Source: Deltaproteobacteria bacterium
Lineage (GTDB): Bacteria > Desulfobacterota > DSM-4660 > Desulfatiglandales > HGW-15
DNA length: 64,000 nt
Direction: 5' to 3'
NCBI GenBank assembly: GCA_020060215.1
Contig: JAGVAP010000113.1
Span: 12,761 to 76,760 of the forward strand
Shown here: one piece after another, positions 16,147 through 24,899 of the stretch
Numbering within the stretch: position 1 is the stretch's first letter
Layout: each line of letters begins with the position of its first letter
Notes under the pieces: generated by a model
Told to the model about the DNA's origin: nothing
The model's database searches: none
What the model saw: the letters and a program-made list of their open reading frames with translations, nothing else
Made by a program: the position numbers and the translations under genes

Positions 16147-17958
16147 CTAAGGCTCCACCACCTGCACCACCTGGCCCACCTTGAGGATCTTTTTCGGGGA
16201 CAGGTTGTTCAGCCTCAGGAAATCCGAGAGCTCCATGTCATGCTTCCTGGCGATCAGCCAGGGGGTATCTCCCTGTCTCACCTTATAGTTCTTCGTCTTG
16301 GGCGCAGTCGCGGTCCCCGGCCCGGGCAGGATCATCAGCACCTGCCCTTCCCTGAGGTTCGGACTGGCCAGCTTGTTGAGGGCGCGCAGGTCCTTGGGTG
16401 TGGTGTGATATCTGCTGCCGATCTTCCAGAGCGTGTCCCCGGGCTTCACGATGTACTCGATCGTCTTCGGCTTCTGCACCACCTCCACATGGGTGGATTT
16501 TGCGGGCACCATCGGCACGGCCCCCTTCCTGGTCGGGACCTTGATGGTCCATCCCACGTTGACCTGCTCCTTCTTGCCGAGCCCGTTCATATCCTTGATG
16601 GCCTTTACGCCGGTCTTGTACTTCCGGGCAATTCCTGCGAGGGACTCCCCCTTCCTGACGGTGTGGAGGACATACGGAGGGGAAGGCGAGTAGGGCTGCC
16701 AGGCGGGGATGGCGCTCTCGGGGATGTCGCTCAACTTCGCCAGCAGGACCTTTGCACTGCCTGAAGGCACCTTCAGAGGATAAGGGCTGTCCGGCGTCAT
16801 GTCCTGCCTCAGCTCCGCATTGAGCTCCTCAAGCAGGTCGCAGTCGACGTCGAGGCGCGACGAGATGACCTTGAGGTTCACCTTCTTGTTGATCATGACC
16901 TCTTCGAACTTGATCTCTTCATCCGGCGGAGGGAGGACCAGGCCATACTTCTCCGGTTGGTTGGTCAGGTGAAGCACGGCGATCAACCTGGGAACATAGG
17001 CGGCCGTTTCCCTGGGGAGTTTTTCATACAGGTCCCAGAAATGGTCGAGGTAGTTGATCCGCTGGGTCCGAATGCGTTTGAGCACCGCCCATTCCCCGCA
17101 GTTGTAGGCAGCCAGGGCGGTGGTCCAGTCCCCGAACATCTGATGCAGGTCCTTCAGGTAGGCGATGGCCGCCCGGGTCGACTTCTCCGGGTCCATCCTC
17201 TCGTCGATCCAGGTGTCCCTCTTCAACCCGTACTTGTACCCGGTGGATGCGATGAACTGCCAGAGACCCAGAGCACGCGCCCTGGAGAACGCCCTCACCT
17301 TGTAGCCGCTTTCGATGAGGGGGAGCCACGAGAGTTCCCTGGGCAGACCCTCATCCTTGAGCATCTTGAGGATGGCGGGGCGGTACCTGCCTGACCGGCG
17401 ATAGGCGGCAAGGAAGAAATCCTTTTCCCTGCCGAGAAAGGAATCGATCTCTTTCCTGACATGTTCGTTCATCACGAGCGGGATCTCTTTGTGGGTGCCG
17501 TCCGCGACGGTAAAGCGGGACGCATAGACCTCCACGATCCGCTTGGCGATGGTGATCCGCAGGTCCTCCCGCTGCTGCATCAGGTCCGGGTCGTCTTCGT
17601 CTTCCACCTGGAGGATGAGGGAGTAGGCCTTGTCGAGGGCTTCCACGGCATTGTCGTGGTCGCCCTGTTCCCAGTAGTCACTGGACGCCTGCAGCAGCTC
17701 GAGGGCGGAATCGAGGGCCTCCTGCGTACTCAAGCCCTCCGGTGAAGCTTGCTCCTGGACCTGCTCTTCCTTCTGCGGCATCCGGCTCTCCTGGGCCGGT
17801 CGGGGGTCGACCCTTTTCTCCTCGCGATGGACCTGCACCTGGGGCTCGCTCCGCATCACCCCCTGTGGACCCGTGGGCGCACAGCCCGTGTAGAGAAAGA
17901 AGCTGGCGGCCAGTACGATCAGGATCTGTTCGCACCGGCTACAAACGGCTCTTTTCAT
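16147..17958 (-). CDS. mltD: membrane-bound lytic transglycosylase D, three LysM domains
   Basis: A 603-residue lipoprotein. The signal peptide ends in a lipobox (FFLYTGC, Cys near residue 25). A charged linker is followed by a TPR-like helical segment (75-140) and the goose-type lysozyme/SLT domain (about 190-330), with catalytic Glu in LPLIESGYKVRAFSRARALG and ALAAYNCGEWAV. Three LysM repeats end the protein (YVLHTVRKGESL, EYIVKPGDTLWKIG, NYKVRQGDTPWLIA) and anchor it to peptidoglycan. It cleaves the MurNAc-GlcNAc bond with 1,6-anhydro formation at the outer membrane. The ATG at 17958 is chosen because it opens the signal peptide and GGAGG precedes it; upstream in-frame codons are intergenic. 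Confidence 0.95.
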   Translation of the reverse strand: MKRAVCSRCEQILIVLAASFFLYTGCAPTGPQGVMRSEPQVQVHREEKRVDPRPAQESRMPQKEEQVQEQASPEGLSTQEALDSALELLQASSDYWEQGDHDNAVEALDKAYSLILQVEDEDDPDLMQQREDLRITIAKRIVEVYASRFTVADGTHKEIPLVMNEHVRKEIDSFLGREKDFFLAAYRRSGRYRPAILKMLKDEGLPRELSWLPLIESGYKVRAFSRARALGLWQFIASTGYKYGLKRDTWIDERMDPEKSTRAAIAYLKDLHQMFGDWTTALAAYNCGEWAVLKRIRTQRINYLDHFWDLYEKLPRETAAYVPRLIAVLHLTNQPEKYGLVLPPPDEEIKFEEVMINKKVNLKVISSRLDVDCDLLEELNAELRQDMTPDSPYPLKVPSGSAKVLLAKLSDIPESAIPAWQPYSPSPPYVLHTVRKGESLAGIARKYKTGVKAIKDMNGLGKKEQVNVGWTIKVPTRKGAVPMVPAKSTHVEVVQKPKTIEYIVKPGDTLWKIGSRYHTTPKDLRALNKLASPNLREGQVLMILPGPGTATAPKTKNYKVRQGDTPWLIARKHDMELSDFLRLNNLSPKKILKVGQVVQVVEP

Positions 17959-18321
17959 CACGATGATTTCCTCCGGACGGCTTTTCACCAGAGAACATGA
18001 GGGACTCTTCAGGTCTGGTGTGCAATGCTGGTTCGTGGTCGGTGGTTTTTGAGTGGTGGGGAGTATAGAGGAAGTACGTACTCCGGTCAATAAGATTCCC
18101 GCCCGGTCTCCCGCACGCAAACGGGTGTTCACATGTTGGGGCCAGGGTCTCCGCCGGCCCCGTGAAAGCCCGTGAACGCACCCGTCCTTTTTGCCGCATG
18201 ACTTGATTCGGCGCGGCTTTGGGGCTATATTGATGTTCGTCTTCACGGCAGGGCTTCATGTTGTTTCGGCGAAGGCCTGCAGGGAGAGACGGTTAACCAA
18301 CTCAACTCCGAAGAGCATGAG
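17959..18321. other. intergenic region, nothing found
   Basis: About 360 bases between two divergent genes. No repeat, RNA gene or clear promoter stands out. Confidence 0.4.
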
Positions 18322-19050
18322 ATGTCCGACCTCTCAGCCATATCGAAATCCAGGAGAAACGGCCGCAAGAGAAGGTGCCTGTCCTGCGGCACGCAGGATA
18401 TGGGCCCGGGCAGACGGTACTGCTCAAAGGATTGCCGCCGGCAGATGGCCTGGGTCCTCTCTCTTTCCACCGGTCTCCTCAAGGTCTTCAACGCAAGATA
18501 TGCGGCATTCTCCTTCGACAGCGGCGCCGTGGTGCTCGATGTGCTCCCGGTCTGGTCCAAGGAGATCTCCCGCTTCACCTACCAACGGACCAATGGGAAA
18601 AGGCCTGCCGAGGACTTGAAGACCCTCATCCTCCGCTCCGGTGGAGAGTGGTATGGGATGATCCGCTCCAGGAGCTCCAGGAGCTTTGCATCCCTTTCGC
18701 TCTTGAGGAAGAACCACGACAGCACGGTTACCCCCGATTCCATCAAGCCCGACAGAAGGGTCCGGCCAAGGCTTTCCAAGCGCGAGAAGGAGTACATGAA
18801 GCTTCTCGAACTGACCGCCGAGGAACTGCTTTCCGAGGGGCATGCCGCCAAGATCAAATCCTCGTACAGGAAACTGGCCAAGATCTACCACCCCGATCTC
18901 GGAGGCGATGCGAAGAAGTTCCGGGAGATCAACGAGGCGCAGCACCAGATGCTCCTGTGGGCCCGGTGCCCTCAGTTCACGATGCGAAAGGCGCTCGCCG
19001 ACTGCTGGTCCTACGACGGGGCCACCAACCGGTGGTCTCCTCCGTTATGA
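18322..19050 (+). CDS. J-domain protein with N-terminal zinc-binding motif
   Basis: 242 residues. Near the N-terminus RRCLSCGTQDMG and RRYCSKDCRRQ supply four cysteines in a CXXC-X14-CXXXC layout, a probable zinc site resembling CGNR/transcription-factor zinc knuckles. The C-terminal third is a J domain: helix II KIKSSYRKLAKIYHPDLGGD contains the essential HPD motif, followed by KKFREINEAQHQMLLW. J domains stimulate the ATPase of an Hsp70 partner. The middle region has no recognisable fold. No dnaK is adjacent, although an unusual Hsp70 is encoded at 45438. Confidence 0.75.
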   Translation: MSDLSAISKSRRNGRKRRCLSCGTQDMGPGRRYCSKDCRRQMAWVLSLSTGLLKVFNARYAAFSFDSGAVVLDVLPVWSKEISRFTYQRTNGKRPAEDLKTLILRSGGEWYGMIRSRSSRSFASLSLLRKNHDSTVTPDSIKPDRRVRPRLSKREKEYMKLLELTAEELLSEGHAAKIKSSYRKLAKIYHPDLGGDAKKFREINEAQHQMLLWARCPQFTMRKALADCWSYDGATNRWSPPL

Positions 19051-19106
19051 TGACGCCTCCGAACAGGGTCGATCGGCCTCAAAAACCACGCTCCTTCGAT
19101 TCAACT

Positions 19107-19302
19107 CACCATCAAGGCAACTCCGAATCTCGAATCCGAAACGCGAAACAAATTCGAAGCACAAATACCCCAATGTTCAAATAAACCGCTTGGCGGATGG
19201 GGTGGGTTTAAGATATGAGGGCTTCGATATCGGTTTTGGTCATTTGACCTTCGGATCATTGGTCATGGTTTCGGATTTCGTGCTTCGGATTTCGGAATTC
19301 AC
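19107..19302. repeat. intergenic long inverted repeat, AATCCGAA type
   Basis: The left part (TCCGAATCTCGAATCCGAAA, ...TTCGAAGCACAAATAC) is complementary to the right part (GGTTTCGGATTTCGTGCTTC, GGATTTCGGAATTC). Transcripts would form a long imperfect hairpin. It directly precedes the GHMP kinase gene. A similar design, with a different sequence, occurs at 24700-24870. Confidence 0.65.
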
Positions 19303-19318
19303 CTGCGAGAGACAACAA

Positions 19319-20383
19319 ATGAATATCCTGACGCCCGTATCCATCTCCAGGCTGCTCCAAAAGCAGCCCATCCGCGCATCCGCCCCGTGCAGGGTGGACT
19401 CGGGGGGGACCTGGGACATCAAGGCGATGGCCCTTCCCCTCGAAGCCGTTCAACCGGTCACCGTCAATATCGCCCTGAGCCTGAGGACCGAGGTCACGCT
19501 CATGCCTTACGAGGAGGGCAGGGTCTCGGTCGCCTCGGAGGGCTTCGCCGACCGCGAGGAGCACAGTTTCGATGCGGTTCCCTTCGACTCCCCTTTCGGG
19601 ATCTTCTTCGCGGCGGTCTCTCACTTCGGGTTTCACGGGGTGGAGGTGCGTATCCGGTCCGATTCGCCCGTCAAGTCCGCGCTGGGCGGCTCCAGCACCG
19701 CCCTGGTCGCACTCGTCAAGGCCCTCACCAAGGCCGCGTCCCTGCGAGGATCGGCGCCGCTCAAGACCGGAGCGGTGCTGCACCTTGCCTATCACCTTGA
19801 AGACAGCGTCTCGAGAGGGAAATGCGGCATCCAGGATCAGGCCGCCGCGGCTTACGGGTCCATCCACCTGTGGAAGTGGCGATACGGCGCGCCCGGATCG
19901 ATCTTCACCAGGGTCCCGCTGGCCGAGCGCAGGGAGCTCCCGGAGTACTCGGTGAGGCTCCTGGTGGCATACAGCGGCAAGAGCCATGTGTCGGCCCGGA
20001 TCAACCGCGCCTGGATCGAGGACTTCCTCTCCGGAAGGACCCGGTCCGGGTGGATCAAGGCCAACGATATCGTCCGGCAGCTGGCCGGCGCCCTGAAGGA
20101 CAAGGAGTGGAGCCGCTGCGCGCGCCTGCTGCGGGAGGAGATGGCCGTCCGAAGGGAGATCACGCCGGACGCCCTGATTCCCGTGACCGAAGAGCTCGTC
20201 CACATGGCCGAGGCGTGCGGATGCGGCGCAAGGTTTGCGGGCGCGGGCTGCGGCGGGTCGGTATGGGCGATGGGTGAAAAGGGGCGGATCGAGAGGTTGA
20301 GAGAGAGCTGGTCCGCGCACCTGAAACCGATCAGGGGGGCCGGGGTGCTGGAGTGCGGGGTCGATCCGGTCGGGGTCAGGTAG
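19319..20383 (+). CDS. GHMP-family sugar kinase
   Basis: 354 residues. Motif 1 is ASAPCRVDSGGTWD, the ATP-binding motif 2 is KSALGGSSTALVAL (the family GLGSS loop) and motif 3 is RFAGAGCGGSVWAMG. This combination fits kinases resembling heptose-7-phosphate kinase or galactokinase-like enzymes that phosphorylate a sugar or sugar phosphate. The exact substrate cannot be read. A segment KCGIQDQAAAAYGSIHLW is typical of the heptose/fucose kinase branch. The ATG at 19319 begins right after the inverted repeat; the open frame extends upstream only through noncoding sequence. Confidence 0.85.
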   Translation: MNILTPVSISRLLQKQPIRASAPCRVDSGGTWDIKAMALPLEAVQPVTVNIALSLRTEVTLMPYEEGRVSVASEGFADREEHSFDAVPFDSPFGIFFAAVSHFGFHGVEVRIRSDSPVKSALGGSSTALVALVKALTKAASLRGSAPLKTGAVLHLAYHLEDSVSRGKCGIQDQAAAAYGSIHLWKWRYGAPGSIFTRVPLAERRELPEYSVRLLVAYSGKSHVSARINRAWIEDFLSGRTRSGWIKANDIVRQLAGALKDKEWSRCARLLREEMAVRREITPDALIPVTEELVHMAEACGCGARFAGAGCGGSVWAMGEKGRIERLRESWSAHLKPIRGAGVLECGVDPVGVR

Positions 20384-20515
20384 CATTGCGGGAAAGCGCA
20401 TGGAGCATAGCGAAAAGAAGCCATGCGGCGACCGTTCTTGGCTCTATGCCTTTTTCACTATGCGCTCTTGCTTCGCTCCGGCGCCATGCTCTCTGCGCTT
20501 TCCCGCTATGCCTCT

Positions 20516-20788
20516 TTAATGGGTCTGTTTGCGGTATACCGGACTGCCCCCGCCCGATTCGAAGACGGAGCGGAATTCGCCGAGCAAGGCGTTCGTGGCC
20601 TGTTCCACCATGGCGATGTCCCGCTCCGACACCTGGCTCATATCCATGTGGTCGATGGCCTTTCTGAGATTTTCAAACTGCGTCAACAGGGTTCCCTTGT
20701 CATGGGGAACCTTCACGCTTCTGTGAACATCGATAATCGTCCCGATACAGGATTCCACCCGCATTCGATACTTCTTTTCCAATTCCAT
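20516..20788 (-). CDS. small hypothetical protein of the pil cluster
   Basis: 90 residues, predicted helical, with no cysteine pair or membrane segment. It starts MELEKKYRMRVESCIGTIID. AAGGTG lies six bases before the ATG at 20788; a GTG nine bases earlier is possible. It is the last gene of a four-gene minus-strand operon (pilT, pilU, zinc-ribbon/receiver-like protein, this gene), with ten bases separating it from its predecessor, which suggests a part in control of twitching. I do not recognise the family. Confidence 0.6.
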   Translation of the reverse strand: MELEKKYRMRVESCIGTIIDVHRSVKVPHDKGTLLTQFENLRKAIDHMDMSQVSERDIAMVEQATNALLGEFRSVFESGGGSPVYRKQTH

Positions 20789-20798
20789 GCTATGCACC

Positions 20799-21518
20799 TT
20801 ATGCTTTCCCTAACTGGGCTAAAGTGTCCATAAAGACCTTGTAGAACTTATCGTCATCCGAAACCGCCTTCTTCAGCATGACCCCCAGCCTGTCCAGCTC
20901 CCTGGTGCTGAATACGGCATTGGCGCTCATGGCAAAAGACATCATGTAATCCATGCTCTTGAACTTCGCGCTCAGGAGGGCCAGGAAGATCCTCCTTCGC
21001 ACAGGCATGCCCAACCGGTTCAGGTGATTCAGGATAGGGCTGTTTTCGAGCGGCTGGCCGTCGAAGCCTTCGCTCAGGACCATCACGTCGAACTGATGAA
21101 ACCTCATCTTTCCCAGGGCGTCCCTCGTGTTCGGAGTGACGATCCCCTTGTAGCCCAGCTCTTCAACGACCGATTTGATCTTCTGGCTCTGTTCGGAATC
21201 ACTACCCATGATCAGAGAAAGTCTCGTACCCTCTTCAAAGAAATCGAGTGCCTTGTCCTCACTGTAATCGCTGTAGGTGTATCCTTCTTCCGACTCCTTG
21301 TTCCGGCTCCGTTCAACCGACTGGCCGTCTGCATTTCCCGCAGGGACCGACCCCTCCCGGCCGGGCTCCGATATGGTAAGCTCAGGTCCTGTGGTTCGGG
21401 TGTCCAGGGTGATCCTGTACCTGCATTTTGGACAATTGATCCTCACGACCTGATCTCTGGGGATCTTCTCGTCCAGAATGTTCAGCTTGGTTTTACACTG
21501 TTCACAGACGACTTCCAT
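20799..21518 (-). CDS. zinc-ribbon protein with receiver-like domain
   Basis: 239 residues. The N-terminus is an MJ0042-type zinc ribbon (CEQCKTKLNI ... INCPKCRYRI) found in many deltaproteobacterial regulatory proteins. An acidic linker (residues 45-95) leads to a domain SLIMGSDSEQSQKIKSVVEE ... GIVTPNTRDALGKMRFHQFD, VMVLSEGFDG that has the alternating pattern of a CheY-like receiver, but without a clear phospho-acceptor aspartate at the end of strand three (VMVLSE). A helical C-terminus follows. It starts 17 bp after pilU with a GGGGAAG site, so it is probably co-expressed with the twitching ATPases. Confidence 0.7.
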   Translation of the reverse strand: MEVVCEQCKTKLNILDEKIPRDQVVRINCPKCRYRITLDTRTTGPELTISEPGREGSVPAGNADGQSVERSRNKESEEGYTYSDYSEDKALDFFEEGTRLSLIMGSDSEQSQKIKSVVEELGYKGIVTPNTRDALGKMRFHQFDVMVLSEGFDGQPLENSPILNHLNRLGMPVRRRIFLALLSAKFKSMDYMMSFAMSANAVFSTRELDRLGVMLKKAVSDDDKFYKVFMDTLAQLGKA

Positions 21519-21535
21519 CGACTTCCCCTGGATCC

Positions 21536-22714
21536 CTACTGCAGTCCTTTCTTCTTCTTGCCGTATTCGTCGTCGAGGCTGAGACCTTCAATGTCGGTGG
21601 TCTTCTGCCCTCTCGACTGCTTGATCGCGTCTACCGCCCTTCCGACCACCGCCTTTCGGGAGGCGTAGCTCATGGCCGTTTCTTCCGTGATCCATCCATC
21701 CCTGAACAGATCCGATATGCACTGATCGAAGGTCATCATGCCGAAGGGCTGGCTCCCTTCGATGATCTCATAGAAGGTCTTGCCTTCGGACTCGCCGTTG
21801 AGGATCGAGTCCTTGACCCTGAGATTGGACCCCATGATCTCAAAGGCCGCGACCCTCCCCCCTCCCTCCTTGGGCAGCAGCCTCTGGCACGCGATCCACC
21901 GCACCGTATCCGTCAGGCGGATCCGGATCTGTTTCTCCTCCTCCCTTTCGAACATGCCGATGATCCGGTTGATCGTCTGCCCCGCATCCACGGTATGGAG
22001 GGTGCTGAGCACGAGGTGGCCCGTTTCCGCCGCCGAAAGACCGATCTCCACCGTCTCCCGATCCCTCATTTCACCCACCAGAATGACCTTGGGCGCCTGC
22101 CGCAGCGCCGCCCTCAGGCCCGACGCAAAGCTGTCGAAGTCCTGACCCAGCTCCCTCTGGTTGAAGGTCGCCTTTTTCTGGGAGTGGACATATTCCACCG
22201 GGTCCTCGAGGGTCACCACATGGACGGCCTTTTTCTCGTTGATCTCGTTGAGCACCGCCGCAAGAGAGGTGGACTTTCCGCTTCCGGTGGCGCCGGTCAC
22301 CAGGATGATCCCATTTCTCTCCTCGGTCATCTTCAGGAATGCGGGCGGCAGCTTCATCTCCTCGATGGTCGGGACCCTCGTGGCAAGCTGCCTCATGACC
22401 GTCGAGAAATACCCTTTCTGAGAAAAGATGTTCACCCTGAAGCGCGCCTTGCCCGGCAGCTGATAGGAAGAGTCGCAAGAGCCTTCGGTAAGAAGCATCT
22501 TGGTCAGCCGCCGATCCCCGTTGATCAGGTTCAGGGCCAGAAGCTCCGTCTGGAAGGGGGTGAGACGATCCACCGGCGGGTTGAGCGGGACCGGTTTCAA
22601 CTGCCCGGATGATTCCACCTGCAGGGGTTTGTCCACGGTCATGTTGAGGTCGGACACGTTCTCGTGCGATTCAAGCATGGCCGTCAACACATGATCCAGC
22701 TCTCTCTGCCTCAA
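21536..22714 (-). CDS. pilU: PilT/PilU-type twitching ATPase
   Basis: 392 residues. Secretion-ATPase motifs: Walker A GATGSGKSTSLAA, Asp box VVTLEDPVEYVHS, Walker B KVILVGEMRDRETVE and His box GHLVLSTLHTVDAG. The AIRNLIRE motif needed for PilT retraction is not conserved (NLRVKDSILNGES), as in PilU, the accessory ATPase that acts through PilT. The start is probably the TTG at 22714, with GGAGGTG of the preceding gene's end as ribosome binding site. Three bases separate it from pilT. The charged C-terminus (DDEYGKKKKG) is unlike PilT. Confidence 0.88.
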   Translation of the reverse strand: MRQRELDHVLTAMLESHENVSDLNMTVDKPLQVESSGQLKPVPLNPPVDRLTPFQTELLALNLINGDRRLTKMLLTEGSCDSSYQLPGKARFRVNIFSQKGYFSTVMRQLATRVPTIEEMKLPPAFLKMTEERNGIILVTGATGSGKSTSLAAVLNEINEKKAVHVVTLEDPVEYVHSQKKATFNQRELGQDFDSFASGLRAALRQAPKVILVGEMRDRETVEIGLSAAETGHLVLSTLHTVDAGQTINRIIGMFEREEEKQIRIRLTDTVRWIACQRLLPKEGGGRVAAFEIMGSNLRVKDSILNGESEGKTFYEIIEGSQPFGMMTFDQCISDLFRDGWITEETAMSYASRKAVVGRAVDAIKQSRGQKTTDIEGLSLDDEYGKKKKGLQ

Positions 22715-22717
22715 ACC

Positions 22718-23800
22718 TCACACCTCCGTGAAATCGGCGGGGGGATTTTTCATGAGCGGGAGAAACTTGGACTTCTCCACCGCCTTGCTGTAGGCGTCCT
22801 CGGGGGAGATGATCTTCTTGTTCAGGAGCTCCATGATGGCGTCGTCGAGGGACTGCATCCCGTACTTCTTTCCGGTCTGGATCATGGAGGGGATCTGGTA
22901 GGTCTTCCCCTCACGGATCAGGTTCCTCACGGCGGGGTTTGCAATCATGATCTCCAGGGCGGCGACCCTTCCCTTCCTGTCCCTTCTCTTGAACAGGGTC
23001 TGGGAGACCACGGCGCGGATGCCGTCGGCCAGGGTGCTCCGGATCTGCTCCTGCTGGTTGGTCGGGAACACCTCGATGACGCGGTCGACCGTCTTGGCTG
23101 CGCTGATGGTATGGAGCGTACCGAAGACCAGGTGGCCGGTTGCGGAGGCCTCGATGGCGAGGGAGATGGTCTCCAGGTCCCTCATCTCGCCGACCAGGAT
23201 GACGTCCGGGTCCTCACGGAGGGCCCCCCGCAGGGCCGCGGCAAACGATCGTGTGTGGAGCGAGACCTCTCGATGGTTGATCAGGGCCTTGTCGCTCTTG
23301 TGCACGAACTCGATGGGATCCTCGACCGTCAGGATGTGGTCCTTGCGCGTCTTGTTCGCCTCGTCGATGATGGCGGCCAGGGTCGTCGATTTACCGCTGC
23401 CGGTAGGTCCGGTCACAAGCACCAGTCCCCTCGGCAGTGAGGCGAGCCTTCGAACCACCGGCGGCAGACCGAGCTGCTCGCAGGTAAGCACGTTCGAGGG
23501 GATCTCCCTGAACACGGCCCCGACCCCGTACTTCTGCTGGAAGAAGTTGGCCCTGTAGCGAGCCAGCCCCGGGATCTCGTAGGCGAAGTCCACGTCCCCG
23601 GTCTCTTCGAACTCCTTGACCTTGTGCTCCGGGGCGATCTCGTAGAGCATGGCCTTGAGCGAATCGTTGTCCAGGACTCGGAACTTGACCCTCTCCAACT
23701 CGCCTCCGATTCGCAGAATCGGCTGTTGCCCGGACACCAGGTGAAGGTCCGATGCGCCTTGTTCGTTCATGAGTTTGAAAAAGGCGTCGATCTGAGCCAT
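22718..23800 (-). CDS. pilT: type IV pilus retraction ATPase PilT
   Basis: A 360-residue hexameric cytoplasmic ATPase that powers pilus disassembly and twitching. Motifs: Walker A GPTGSGKSTTLAA, Asp box TVEDPIEFVHKS, Walker B DVILVGEMRDLETI, His box GHLVFGTLHTISAA, and the PilT-specific NPAVRNLIREGKTYQI. The N-terminal PAS-like domain (ASDLHLVSGQQPILRIGGEL) is intact. Start 23800 is preferred over a longer frame because GGGGGGAG lies just upstream. It heads the four-gene operon. No pilin or assembly genes are in the window. Confidence 0.95.
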   Translation of the reverse strand: MAQIDAFFKLMNEQGASDLHLVSGQQPILRIGGELERVKFRVLDNDSLKAMLYEIAPEHKVKEFEETGDVDFAYEIPGLARYRANFFQQKYGVGAVFREIPSNVLTCEQLGLPPVVRRLASLPRGLVLVTGPTGSGKSTTLAAIIDEANKTRKDHILTVEDPIEFVHKSDKALINHREVSLHTRSFAAALRGALREDPDVILVGEMRDLETISLAIEASATGHLVFGTLHTISAAKTVDRVIEVFPTNQQEQIRSTLADGIRAVVSQTLFKRRDRKGRVAALEIMIANPAVRNLIREGKTYQIPSMIQTGKKYGMQSLDDAIMELLNKKIISPEDAYSKAVEKSKFLPLMKNPPADFTEV

Positions 23801-23929
23801 GGGCTCCCCCCTCGAAAAATTGGGGAGCATTATATCCAGAAAAGAATCCGATTCAACCCAAAAAGCTGCTGCAGGAGAAACAGCTCTAAACCGCCTGAAT
23901 TCCCGAGAAGAATAGAGGGAAGGGGGTCC

Positions 23930-24025
23930 CTGTGGGGTGTCCGCGAGCCGAACAAGCGGGACGCCGGAGCGTCCCGCACCGTGCGTTCCCAGGCAAGGAG
24001 CATGGGAACGCTCGTCTCATCCTCT
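23930..24025. repeat. intergenic hairpin repeats
   Basis: Two adjoining hairpins: GCGGGACGCCGGAGCGTCCC and CGTTCCCAGGCAAGGAGC followed by ATGGGAACG. The second resembles the CGTTCCCACGCGGGAGCGTG hairpin at 48012-48050, including the trailing GTCTCATC/GATGAGAC. Both lie between convergent or spaced genes and belong to a common intergenic palindrome type. Confidence 0.6.
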
Positions 24026-24055
24026 CAACTTCCAAACCTCTCAACCTACTTCCTG

Positions 24056-24625
24056 CTAACGGAGGTCCTTCACCATCTCCAGGGCATCCTGCCCGGCTGG
24101 GTAGAAGTTCTTCTTGACCTGCGTGGGAATGAAGAGGCAGCGCTTGAAGAGTTTCTGGGCGGGCAGGTTTTCCTTGGCCGTGTGCAGAACAAGCCTGTTG
24201 ACCCGCAGGGCCAGGGCGATCTCCTCGATCTCCTTCATGAGCATTCGCCCTGCCCCCTTTTTCTGCTTCCGGGGCGCAACGGCAATGGCCAGCAACTCCG
24301 CTGAAAGCACGATCCCAAGATCATCCGAGAACCGGCCGAGCATGGCAAAGCCTACCGGTTTCTCCGCAAGCAGCGCCACGATCGTAACGGCTGCATCCGA
24401 CTGGAACCACTTTCTGATCCACTCCCGATACGGTCCGTACCTGCTGAACACCTTGCCGCTCAATGATTCGATGAAGGGAAGGTCTGTGACTCGGGCAGGG
24501 CGAACCCTCATGACCGGCTCGTGGGGGACCTTGCGTCCGAGGCGAAGGCGATCCTTCAGCGCGCGGAGACTCGCTGCAGGATCGAAGAAGGAGTCGGGTT
24601 TTCCGAATTGTCTCCTCCGCCCCAT
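24056..24625 (-). CDS. GNAT-family N-acetyltransferase
   Basis: About 189 residues. The acetyl-CoA site is visible as ELLAIAVAPRKQKKGAGRML (motif A), preceded by GFAMLGRF and followed by LVLHTAKENLPAQKLFKR. It is RimI-like in layout and could acetylate a protein N-terminus or a small amine; the substrate is not evident. A basic N-terminal 40 residues precede the domain. The ATG at 24625 with GAGG just upstream is used; a GTG nine bases earlier is possible. Confidence 0.8.
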   Translation of the reverse strand: MGRRRQFGKPDSFFDPAASLRALKDRLRLGRKVPHEPVMRVRPARVTDLPFIESLSGKVFSRYGPYREWIRKWFQSDAAVTIVALLAEKPVGFAMLGRFSDDLGIVLSAELLAIAVAPRKQKKGAGRMLMKEIEEIALALRVNRLVLHTAKENLPAQKLFKRCLFIPTQVKKNFYPAGQDALEMVKDLR

Positions 24626-24699
24626 AGGCCTCACAGGACTGCTGCAGAAGAAGTCACGTCAGTGAGGCCCCAAGCGCGGAGCCCCGCTTTACGGGAGCT

Positions 24700-24870
24700 T
24701 CAGGAATGTCCAAGCCCTAAAAGCCGAATGCCAAAGGAAGGTCAAAGGTCAATTTCAAGAACTCCAAACCAAATGTCTCTGTCCTCTCCATGATGCATCA
24801 GACCATTTGGGGCTTGATTGGTCATTTGAGCTTTGACGTTTGGATTTGCGGCGGTTCCGTCCCAGGTCCT
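24700..24870. repeat. intergenic inverted repeat, AAATG-rich type
   Basis: Imperfectly complementary arms: CCAAAGGAAGGTCAAAGGTC ... CTCCAAACCAAATGTCT on the left and AGACCATTTGGGGCTTG ... TCATTTGAGCTTTGACGTT on the right. It would form a long hairpin in RNA between the GNAT and HDAC-like genes. Confidence 0.5.
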
Positions 24871-24899
24871 TAGTGTCCTCGCGGCGGAACAATCCTCGC

